Shown: positions 15,494-22,072 of the stretch, piece by piece
How the letters are laid out: each line of letters begins with the position of its first letter
Position numbering within the stretch: position 1 is the first letter of the stretch
Source: an uncultured Haloferula sp.
GTDB lineage: Bacteria; Verrucomicrobiota; Verrucomicrobiae; Verrucomicrobiales; Akkermansiaceae
Length of the DNA: 26,258 bases
NCBI GenBank assembly: GCA_946885645.1
Contig: CAMPGU010000021.1
Location: 1 to 26,258 of the forward strand
Direction of reading: 5' to 3'
The notes under the pieces: generated by a model
Seen by the model: only the letters and a program-made list of their open reading frames with translations
Databases searched by the model: none
What the model was told of the DNA's origin: nothing
Position numbers and translations under genes: made by a program

Positions 15494-16282
15494 TCAGGCA
15501 TCCATCGCCATTACCCGTTTCCGCAGGATCGCGGCGGCGTCTTCCGGCCCGGAGCCGTCAAGCCCGGCGGGTTCCGCGCGGCAGATCACGGTTTGTCCCC
15601 GCATGGCCAGCAGCACCCGGGGCAAGAGTGCCGTACGCACCAGCGGATGAATGCCTCCGGCTAAGTGGAACCACGGCGGCGTCTTCCCGAAGAACCGGGC
15701 CAGCACCACCTGCGCTCCGCATCTCCCGGCCAGCGCGGCGATGTGGGGCGACCACGGGCTTTCCTCCACGCCGCTATCGTTCCAATGGGCAACCTCGCCC
15801 GAGGGGAAGACGGCAAGCAACCCGCCGCCGCGAAGATGGGCCAAGGCGCGGCGTAGGGATGCGGAGTTCTTCCCGGCCGCTCCCTCTCCGCCCAGAATTG
15901 AGAGAGGCAGCATGAAGTCTCCCAAGACCGGGAGGCCGGCGGCCATCTCGTTCGCCATTAGCAGCGTATCGGGGCGCCGCGCCCTGCAGAGAGCCCCCAG
16001 CGTCAAAGCATCCGCCCCGCCGAAGGGATGATTTGCCATCACCACCACCGGACCTTCCGCGGGAATCGCCCCGAAGCCTTCCGCCCGGATCTCCAGCCCG
16101 AATGCGGCCACGGCCGCGGCAAAGGGCTCGCCCTGCGCGACCGCTCCCCGGTGGAACAAGGACCGCACCTGGCGCAAGCCGAGGAGCCCGTCCAGCGCTC
16201 GCCGCAGGTCGTCCCTCCATCCCTTGCCCTCCAGAAAAGGAAGGGCTGATCTCAGGTCGAAGGTTTCCCGATCCGGGGGCAT
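15494..16282 (-). CDS. PlsC-like lysophospholipid/O-acyltransferase
   Basis: 262 residues. The acyltransferase block I is ANHPFGGADAL (Asn84, His85, Asp91), the variant typical of OlsA/hemolysin-linked acyltransferases, and FPSGE (159-163) stands for block III. Block II-like residues lie in LLMANEMAAGLPVLGDF. No clear transmembrane anchor, so probably a peripheral membrane enzyme. Such proteins esterify lyso-lipids with acyl-ACP or acyl-CoA. Together with the downstream GNAT gene this resembles the OlsB/OlsA pair that makes ornithine lipid, but glycerophospholipid acylation cannot be excluded. mscL lies 31 bases upstream on the same strand. Confidence 0.78.
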   Translation of the reverse strand: MPPDRETFDLRSALPFLEGKGWRDDLRRALDGLLGLRQVRSLFHRGAVAQGEPFAAAVAAFGLEIRAEGFGAIPAEGPVVVMANHPFGGADALTLGALCRARRPDTLLMANEMAAGLPVLGDFMLPLSILGGEGAAGKNSASLRRALAHLRGGGLLAVFPSGEVAHWNDSGVEESPWSPHIAALAGRCGAQVVLARFFGKTPPWFHLAGGIHPLVRTALLPRVLLAMRGQTVICRAEPAGLDGSGPEDAAAILRKRVMAMDA

Positions 16283-16313
16283 GTCGCGGAGTCCACCCGA
16301 CCCGGGGAAAGGA

Positions 16314-16751
16314 TCAAGCCTTCTTCTGCTCCTTCAGCGCGTCCCGGATCTCCATGAGGAGCTTTTCCTGGGTGCTCGGGGCCGGAGGTTCGGCGGGTGC
16401 CTCCCGTTCCTTCTTGAGAATGCCGAGGGCCTTCTTGACCACCAGGTAAACCGCGAATGCCACCAATACGAAGGAGATGAAATCGGTGATGAACTGGCCG
16501 TAATTGATGGCCGATTCGGGGACGGCGGCCGCTACTTCCCTGCCGTTCTCGATCCGGGCGGGGACGGCGTCCTTGAGCACGAACTTCATTTTCTTGAAGT
16601 CGATCCCCGCGATCAGGATCCCGAGAGGGGGCATGAAAAGGTTGTCCACCAGCGACTTCACCACCGTGCCGAAGGCACCGCCGATGATGATGCCGACGGC
16701 CATGTCGATGAGATTGCCTTTGAAGGCGAATTCCTTGAAGTCCTTGAGCAT
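16314..16751 (-). CDS. mscL: Large-conductance mechanosensitive channel
   Basis: 145 residues from ATG 16751 (MLKDFKEFAFKGNLIDMAVG), the conserved MscL N-terminus; the upstream in-frame extension is not conserved. TM1 is MAVGIIIGGAFGTVVKSLVD, followed by NLFMPPLGILIAGIDFKKMKF. TM2 is GQFITDFISFVLVAFAVYLVVKK. A basic cytoplasmic bundle ends with KLLMEIRDALKEQKKA. The pentameric channel opens under hypo-osmotic tension in the inner membrane. The periplasmic loop (about residues 48-83) is in the usual range. Confidence 0.95.
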   Translation of the reverse strand: MLKDFKEFAFKGNLIDMAVGIIIGGAFGTVVKSLVDNLFMPPLGILIAGIDFKKMKFVLKDAVPARIENGREVAAAVPESAINYGQFITDFISFVLVAFAVYLVVKKALGILKKEREAPAEPPAPSTQEKLLMEIRDALKEQKKA

Positions 16752-16837
16752 GGTTCGAGAGGGAAAGTTCGCTCCCATGGAAGCAGCCCTTCTAACACCG
16801 CGCAATGAGGATTCTCCGGCCGCCGGGCGCGTCCTTC

Positions 16838-17978
16838 CTAGTCCTCCTCGTCCTTGGCCCCCTTCACGCGCACCTTGCCACGCAGCTTCGCCTCGATGAA
16901 GGCGTCGATATCGCCGTCCATGACGTGCTGGATGTTCCCGCTTTCATGGCCCGTGCGCAGGTCGAGCACCTTCTGGTACGGCTGGAAAACATAGGAGCGG
17001 ATCTGGTTGCCCCAGGCGATGTCGCCTTTCTCGCTGTAGGCGCGGTCGGACTCCGCCCTGCGCTTGTCTTCCTCGATCTGGAAGAGCTTGGCCTTCAGGA
17101 TCTCGTAGGCGAGTTCCTTGTTGGCACCCTGCGAGCGGGCGTTGGTGGAGCGGATCAGGATGCCGGTTGGCAAGTGGCGCAGAAGCACGCCGGTCTCCAC
17201 CTTGTTCACGTTCTGGCCGCCCTTGCCGCCGGATCGCATGGTGGTGATCTCGATGTCCTTGTCGTTGATCTCGATCTTGATCTCGTCGTTGATCTCCGGC
17301 GTGGCATCGACGGAGGCGAAGGAGGTGTGGCGTTTGCCGGCGGAGTCGAAGGGCGAAATGCGCACCAGGCGGTGCACCCCGCGCTCGTTCTTCAGGTAGC
17401 CGTAGGCGTAGTCGCCCGTCACCTTGATCGAGGCGCCGCGCAGGCCGGCCTCGTCGCCGTCTTCCCAGTAGATCGTCTCGCAGGTGAAGCCCTTCCGTTC
17501 CGCCCAGCGGGTGTACATCCGGAAGAGCATCTGCGCCCAATCGCAAGCCTCGGTACCGCCGGCCCCCGCCTGGATTACCAGATAGCAGGAGGACGCGTCG
17601 TTCGGCCGGTCGAGCAGCGTCAGCAGCTCGAAGGAGGAAATGTCCTTGTCCAGATCGGCGGCTGCCGCGACCGCTTCGGCGGCGGCATCGTCGTCGTCGA
17701 ATTCCTTGGCCAGCTCGATCGCCGCCATCAGGTCGGCGTAGCGGCCGTTCAGCTTCTCGAAGGCCCCCAGCTTCTTCTTCAGGCCGGCGATGCGCGTGTT
17801 CGTCGCGCGGGCCTTTTCCTGATTGTTCCAGAAATCCGGGTCGCCCATGGCGGCCTCGAGCGATCCGATCTCCCGTTCCAGGGTCGGGACGTCAAAGATA
17901 CCTCCCGAGCTGGGTCAGACGGCTCTTGAGAGCGTCCGTATCCAGCGCCAGGAGGTCGGCGGTTTGGGGTTCGGCCAT
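16838..17978 (-). CDS. prfB: Peptide chain release factor 2 with programmed +1 frameshift
   Basis: Translation starts at ATG 17978, runs 28 codons to an in-frame TGA (17894-17892), shifts +1 and continues to TAG 16838, for about 379 residues. The stop-codon-recognition tripeptide SPF is at about 208-210 ([12 protein letters not shown]) and the peptidyl-hydrolysis GGQ at about 253-255 ([17 protein letters not shown]), both at the E. coli RF2 positions. RF2 ends translation at UGA and UAA, and the in-frame UGA makes its own synthesis self-limiting. The C-terminus has an extra acidic/basic tail ([12 protein letters not shown]). Without the frameshift the gene would look like a 336-residue protein lacking its N-terminal helices. 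Confidence 0.95.
17892..17909 (-). promoter_or_regulatory. RF2 programmed frameshift site
   Basis: On the minus strand the codons read CTC GGG AGG TAT CTT TGA C. The internal Shine-Dalgarno-like GGGAGG lies 3 bases before the slippery CTT, and the UGA is followed by C, the weak termination context. This is nearly identical to the E. coli prfB site, including the TAT CTT TGA C core. Confidence 0.95.
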
Positions 17979-18046
17979 AAGGTGGCGGGAAGGTGGGGAC
18001 GCAGGCGGGGCGAGTCAAGGAGGAGGATGAGCGGTTTGCGCCGTTC

Positions 18047-18919
18047 CTAATCTTGCGAGCGGCGTTCGATCATTCCTTGCAGTTCGCCCCGCAGGTCCGG
18101 AGCGTCAATCCAGCCGATCGGGCGAATCGCGATTTGCGTCCCGTTCTCCGACACCCGGGCGACGAACATTCTGCCGTGCCGGTGAATTGAAACCTGATAA
18201 GCTTCCGCGGCACCCTCTTTTCTTGATGCGGGGGCTAGCTGGGCCTCGTGAACCACGAGGCTCGCTAAAGCTAGGGCGGGCGCGGGCTCACCCGGTTCAA
18301 TTGCCTTGGTTGCGAGCTCTTGCAGCTTTAGGTAGAGTGACTTGTTTGCAACTACGTACTCGTTGCAGGTGGTGTTTTCGATGTGCCACCGGCCATCGGG
18401 TAACTTCTCCACCGGTGGCACCCGGATCTCATGGGATTGCCGGACAACTTCCCGCACTAGCTTGTCGAGCACGGTGGCAGAGGTGAAGAGACCCAATCGG
18501 CGTCGAACAATCAGTTCCGGCGTCGTGATCCGCTCCGTGAGATCGAAGCGTTTTATCGTCCAGACGGGCCGCCCCTGTTCCCGGCGAAGCCCGTTGCTGC
18601 TATACGAGATGCTGATTTCGTAAGCAGTGCCGCTTGCTTTGTTAACGGGCTCGATCACTACATGGGCGAAGAAGCCGCCCCCGCCATCGCCGATGCCCGT
18701 CCCCGGTGCAAAAGCGGGACGCGTCTTTGCCAGAGCCTCCATCTCCCGGAACCACTCGTCACTCGCAATCCGGTAATCCGGACGATCTTTCGGTGCTTTC
18801 CAAGAGTCTTCGGAAGATTCCTTGTCGGGGTCTGCCGGTGGAGGATTTTCACCGAGTGCCGCGGGTAGGGCAGTGGCAAGAGCCAGCAGGAAACTGAGCA
18901 GAGGGGGAACCGCCTTCAC
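18047..18919 (-). CDS. Exported protein of unknown function
   Basis: 290 residues with a signal peptide (MKAVPPLLSFLLALATALPAALG) split here as MKAVPPLLSFLL and ALATALPAALG, then an acidic/Pro-rich linker (ENPPPADPDKESSEDSW). The mature part is mixed alpha/beta (GGGGFFAHVVIEPVNKASG, YEISISYSSNGLRREQG, WTIKRFDLTERITTPEL). I recognise no domain or catalytic motif. It lies 68 bases upstream of prfB on the same strand and may be in a separate transcript. The section around 18.2-18.4 kb looks somewhat less GC-rich than its neighbours, but not enough to claim transfer. Confidence 0.6.
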   Translation of the reverse strand: MKAVPPLLSFLLALATALPAALGENPPPADPDKESSEDSWKAPKDRPDYRIASDEWFREMEALAKTRPAFAPGTGIGDGGGGFFAHVVIEPVNKASGTAYEISISYSSNGLRREQGRPVWTIKRFDLTERITTPELIVRRRLGLFTSATVLDKLVREVVRQSHEIRVPPVEKLPDGRWHIENTTCNEYVVANKSLYLKLQELATKAIEPGEPAPALALASLVVHEAQLAPASRKEGAAEAYQVSIHRHGRMFVARVSENGTQIAIRPIGWIDAPDLRGELQGMIERRSQD

Positions 18920-19041
18920 CGTCGTGAGGATGAGGCCTTTCCGAAAGGATTCAAGCGTTCAAGGGGCAGCTTCGCAGCTTGCCTCCCATCTCTTCCAAGG
19001 ATTGAATGGAATTCCACGAGAGCTTTCATCTCCCACGTCCG

Positions 19042-19407
19042 ATGTCCCGTCTCGCATCCATCTTCACTTGCCTGCTGGCCCTTCTGGTCGCCAGCCCGCT
19101 GTGTTGTTGTGCGGGTGACCTCGTGGAGAGGGAGCAGTCGGCCTCCTGCTGCTGCTGCGGGGAGGGGGAGGAGAAGAAATCTCCCGATCACGCGTGCCTG
19201 TGTGCAAGCGATGCCCCGCGGGAACTTCCGGACGCTGCCCTGCCGCCTTCCGGCGCGGGAATGGCGGTCGCGCTGCAGCCTGCGGCCGTCTGGCTGCCGG
19301 TGGCGGCGGAAAGCGGGATCGGCCTGCGCCCGCGCTGGCAGCCTTCCGTCCCGTGGCACGCGCCGCCGGGCGTGCGGCGTGCTCTATTGGTTAGCAGGAT
19401 TTTGTGA
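19042..19407 (+). CDS. Cys-rich exported protein of the metal cluster
   Basis: 121 residues from ATG 19042, where a signal peptide begins (MSRLASIFTCLLALLVASP); an ATG at 19006 would put a non-signal leader in front. The mature N-terminus has Cys clusters CCC (about residue 22), CCCC (about 37-40) and HACLC, then a Pro/Ala-rich segment that may enter the membrane region or be disordered. Clustered cysteines suggest binding of Cu(I) or another soft metal, possibly as a lipoprotein or periplasmic trap, but this is inference. No family is recognised. It heads a run of metal-related genes on the same strand. Confidence 0.55.
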   Translation: MSRLASIFTCLLALLVASPLCCCAGDLVEREQSASCCCCGEGEEKKSPDHACLCASDAPRELPDAALPPSGAGMAVALQPAAVWLPVAAESGIGLRPRWQPSVPWHAPPGVRRALLVSRIL

Positions 19408-19507
19408 CAAGGGCGGGTGCGGCTCCTTTCTGCCGCGCACCTGATGTCCCTTGCGGTGCTCTTCGCGCCTGCAGGGCCTTCCCCTTGTTACCAGACCTGT
19501 CCTTTCC

Positions 19508-20131
19508 ATGAAGATTTTCCCTATTTTCCTCACCTGTGCCGTCACCACGGCGGGAGCTCATCCGGTTTCCTTCGAGGGTGCCTGGCAGTTCATGCTCGGC
19601 TCCACCGATTCCGTCCAAAACGTGGAGCTCTACCGTTCCTACACCCCGAAGGCCGCCTTCGGCTTCCATGCGATGCGTTTCGAGGACGAACGCGACGACG
19701 ACCATTTCGCCGCACTCCAGCATAATTGGCTCCTGCACCGGTGGAACCTGCCGGAGGCCCAGGCCAATGTTTACCTCGGCCTCGGGGCCGGATTCGCGAA
19801 GGAGGACGGCAATTCCGCCGCTCCCGCCGGTCTCGGATTCTTCCGGGCCGATTACGAAACGCGGCGGATCTACACCGCCTTCGAATCGAAGTTCGTCGGC
19901 TCCGAGGACGTCTCCCGGGCGGTCACCAGCGCCTCCTTCGGGGTCGCCCCTTACAAGGCGGAGTTCGAGGAGCTGAACACCTGGCTGATCGTGCAATTCG
20001 AGCACGTCAGCGGCATGGAGGACGATCTCGACGTCATTCCCAAGATCCGCCTCTTCAAGGGGCCTTATTTCCTCGAACTCGGGTGCTCGCTCGACGGCGA
20101 CCCGCTCGTGAATTTCATGATCCACTTCTAA
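19508..20131 (+). CDS. Exported/outer-membrane-like protein of the metal cluster
   Basis: 207 residues from ATG 19508 with a short signal peptide (MKIFPIFLTCAVTTAGAH). The mature protein alternates polar and aromatic/hydrophobic residues in beta-strand fashion (AWQFMLGSTDSVQNVELYR, AQANVYLGLGAGFAKED, AGLGFFRADYETRRIYTAF) and ends in NFMIHF, with a terminal Phe as in many outer-membrane beta-barrels. A small barrel is therefore plausible, but not proven. It ends 14 bases before the MerP-like gene, so the two are probably cotranscribed. A further in-frame start at 19451 is upstream of the signal peptide and less likely. Confidence 0.6.
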   Translation: MKIFPIFLTCAVTTAGAHPVSFEGAWQFMLGSTDSVQNVELYRSYTPKAAFGFHAMRFEDERDDDHFAALQHNWLLHRWNLPEAQANVYLGLGAGFAKEDGNSAAPAGLGFFRADYETRRIYTAFESKFVGSEDVSRAVTSASFGVAPYKAEFEELNTWLIVQFEHVSGMEDDLDVIPKIRLFKGPYFLELGCSLDGDPLVNFMIHF

Positions 20132-20145
20132 CAAAAACTATTCCC

Positions 20146-20484
20146 GTGAACCATTCCATCATCCTCAGTTTGCTCGGTGTCTGGCTCTTCCTTTCCGGAA
20201 CCGCCCGCGCCGCCACCGACCGCACCATGACCGTAAAGACCACCGTGGACGGCATGGTCTGCTCCTTCTGCGCCCAGGGCATCGTCGCCCACTTCAAAAA
20301 ACATCCGGCCGTCTCGAACGTGTACGTGGATCTCACGCGCAAGCTCGTCCTGCTGGAAGAGAAGAAGGGGGCTTCGATCAGCGACAAGGAGATTACCGAA
20401 TTCATCAAGAAATCGGGCTTCGAGCCGAAGAAGGTCGAGAGGGTTACCGAAACCTTCGAGAAGGTGAAGACGGCGAAGAAATAG
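20146..20484 (+). CDS. MerP-like periplasmic heavy-metal-associated (HMA) protein
   Basis: 112 residues from a GTG at 20146, giving a signal peptide (VNHSIILSLLGVWLFLSGTARA split as VNHSIILSLLG / VWLFLSGTARA). The mature part is one HMA ferredoxin-like domain: VDGMVCSFCAQGIVAHFKK with Cys39 and Cys42 of the CxxC metal site, PAVSNVYVDLTRKLVLLEE and SDKEITEFIKKSGFEPKKVER. It would hold a soft metal such as Cu(I) or Hg(II) in the periplasm and pass it to a transporter, like MerP. A lysine-rich tail follows the domain. The metal-sensing repressor gene lies 79 bases downstream with its own promoter. Confidence 0.82.
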   Translation: MNHSIILSLLGVWLFLSGTARAATDRTMTVKTTVDGMVCSFCAQGIVAHFKKHPAVSNVYVDLTRKLVLLEEKKGASISDKEITEFIKKSGFEPKKVERVTETFEKVKTAKK

Positions 20485-20528
20485 GGGTGCGCGAAGGGCC
20501 TGATTTCGATCCGGGGCGTTTTTCTCCC

Positions 20529-20556
20529 TTGCAAATATACCCATACCCCCTATAAG
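20529..20556 (+). promoter_or_regulatory. Sigma-70-type promoter of csoR (leaderless)
   Basis: TTGCAA (20529-20534), a 16-base spacer and TATAAG (20551-20556) make a good promoter. Seven bases after the -10 comes the A of the csoR ATG (20564), so transcription would start at or next to the start codon. No Shine-Dalgarno is present. Confidence 0.65.
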
Positions 20557-20560
20557 TATA
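20536..20560. promoter_or_regulatory. Candidate CsoR operator
   Basis: TATAC (20536-20540) and GTATA (20556-20560) are inverted around a C-rich centre with ATACCCCC (20543-20550). This resembles GC-tract palindromes bound by CsoR-family repressors, and it overlaps the spacer and -10 of the promoter. Binding is inferred. Confidence 0.6.
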
Positions 20561-20563
20561 TCC

Positions 20564-20839
20564 ATGCAGCGCGAGTGCCATGAACACAAACCCTTGATGA
20601 GCCGGGTGAACCGGATTTCGGGCCAGGTGCAGGGGATCGGCCGGATGATCGAGGAGAACCGGGATTGTCCCGAAATCCTGCACACCATTTCCGCCGTGCA
20701 TTCGGCCCTCCGGGGACTGGAAGCGAAGCTGCTGGAAGATCACGTCCGTCACTGCGTCACCGAGGCTGCTGCCGATCCGAAGCAGCTCGACCGCCGGATG
20801 GAGGAGCTGATCGATCTCTACAAGCGCCGCCTTGCGTGA
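20564..20839 (+). CDS. csoR: CsoR-family metal-sensing repressor
   Basis: 91 residues, all-helical DUF156 family: LMSRVNRISGQVQGIGRMIEENRDCPEIL, split LMSRVNRISGQVQG / IGRMIEENRDCPEIL, then HTISAVHSALRGLEAKLLEDHVRHCV (split HTISAVHSALRG / LEAKLLEDHVRHCV). Metal ligands are Cys35, His60 and Cys64, the Cu(I) CsoR triad, whereas RcnR (Ni/Co) has His at the last site. Extra Cys5, His6 and His8 sit at the N-terminus (ECHEHK). Cu(I) binding should release it from the operator overlapping its own promoter. Identity of the sensed metal is inferred from the triad. Confidence 0.9.
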   Translation: MQRECHEHKPLMSRVNRISGQVQGIGRMIEENRDCPEILHTISAVHSALRGLEAKLLEDHVRHCVTEAAADPKQLDRRMEELIDLYKRRLA

Positions 20840-20878
20840 ACGCCTCGTGCCCGGGGACCACCCAATCCGAATCTTACC

Positions 20879-22003
20879 ATGAAATCTTGCCATACCGATC
20901 CCGCAAAGCCGGAAAGCCGGCCGTCTTGCTGTGCTCCCGTGAAGGAGGCCAAGCCTTCGTGCTGCGGTGGCCATGAGGAGGCAGCCGCATCCTGCTGCAC
21001 GCCCGGAGAGAAGAAACTCGATTGGCTGCTTTGGGGATCCCTCGCGCTTGTAGCCGCAGGGATCGCCGGGCATTTCATCGGAGCAGGGCCCGGGTGGTGG
21101 CACATCTTTTCCCACGGCACGGCGGAGTTCATGTCGAAAGCCTGGTGGGGTCTGCTGGCGGGAATCGTCGCCGTGGGCGTGATCGGGCGATTGCCGCAGG
21201 ATCTGGTGTCGGGGCTGCTTGGGAAAGGCGGCAGCTTCACCGGGATTCTTCGCGCCACTTTCGCAGGGACTCTCCTGGACCTCTGCAACCACGGCGTCCT
21301 GATGGTGGGTGCGCAGCTCTACCGGAAGGGCGCTTCGCTGGGGCAGACCCTGGCATTCCTGGTTTCGAGCCCGTGGAATTCCCTGTCGCTCACCTTGTTG
21401 CTTGCGGCCCTGATCGGCTGGAAGTGGATGTTCATCTTCATTGCGCTGTCGATGGTAATCGGGATCCTCACCGGCTGGGTGGCCGATCTGCTGGTGAAGC
21501 GGGGGATTCTTCCCGCGAATCCGAACCACCGGGAGCTTCCCGCAGATTTCCGTTTTGCGCCGGCTTTCCGCGAGGCTTTTTCAAAGGTGAAGCCGACGCG
21601 CGGGAACCTGAAGGAAATCGTCTTTGGCGGTCTGCGGGAATCGCGCATGATCCTGCGCTGGATTTTCTTCGGCGTGGTCCTGGCGGCGGCAATCCGGGCT
21701 TTCGTGCCCGAGGACATGTTTTCCCAATACTTCGGCCCGACCTTGCTCGGTCTCCTGCTGACCCTGATCGCGACCACCGTCATCGAGGTCTGCTCGGAGG
21801 GCTCCAGCCCGATCGCCGCCGACCTGCTCACGCGGGCTGCAGCTCCCGGGAATGCCTTTACCTTCCTGATGGCGGGTGCCGCGACGGATTATACGGAGAT
21901 CATCGTGCTCCGCGAGACCACCCGGTCCTGGAAGGCGACGCTCGCGCTGCCGCTGATCACCGTGCCGCAGGTTCTCCTCGTCGCATGGTTGTTGAACCGT
22001 TGA
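20879..22003 (+). CDS. DUF318/ArsP-type permease with Cys-pair N-terminus (Cu/Zn efflux-like)
   Basis: 374 residues. The N-terminal 45 residues carry Cys pairs at 17-18, 28-29 and 39-40 plus Cys4 and His32 (SCCAP, SCCGGH, SCCTP), a flexible cytosolic metal-binding tail. About eight to ten membrane segments follow, with family motifs LDLCNHGVLMVGAQLY, SSPWNSLSLTLLLAALIGW, VCSEGSSPIAADLL and TDYTEIIVLRETTRSWKAT. This is the PF03773 permease family, which includes the SO_0444-type Cu/Zn efflux transporters and the ArsP organoarsenical exporters. The CsoR immediately upstream (39 bases) and the Cys tail favour soft-metal efflux. The transported ion is not shown by sequence alone. Confidence 0.8.
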   Translation: MKSCHTDPAKPESRPSCCAPVKEAKPSCCGGHEEAAASCCTPGEKKLDWLLWGSLALVAAGIAGHFIGAGPGWWHIFSHGTAEFMSKAWWGLLAGIVAVGVIGRLPQDLVSGLLGKGGSFTGILRATFAGTLLDLCNHGVLMVGAQLYRKGASLGQTLAFLVSSPWNSLSLTLLLAALIGWKWMFIFIALSMVIGILTGWVADLLVKRGILPANPNHRELPADFRFAPAFREAFSKVKPTRGNLKEIVFGGLRESRMILRWIFFGVVLAAAIRAFVPEDMFSQYFGPTLLGLLLTLIATTVIEVCSEGSSPIAADLLTRAAAPGNAFTFLMAGAATDYTEIIVLRETTRSWKATLALPLITVPQVLLVAWLLNR

Positions 22004-22072
22004 GACAAGATGATCGGGCACGGCCCCCTCTGGCGTCTTGCGCGCCGTGGGGGCCTCCCTATCCTCGGCCTC

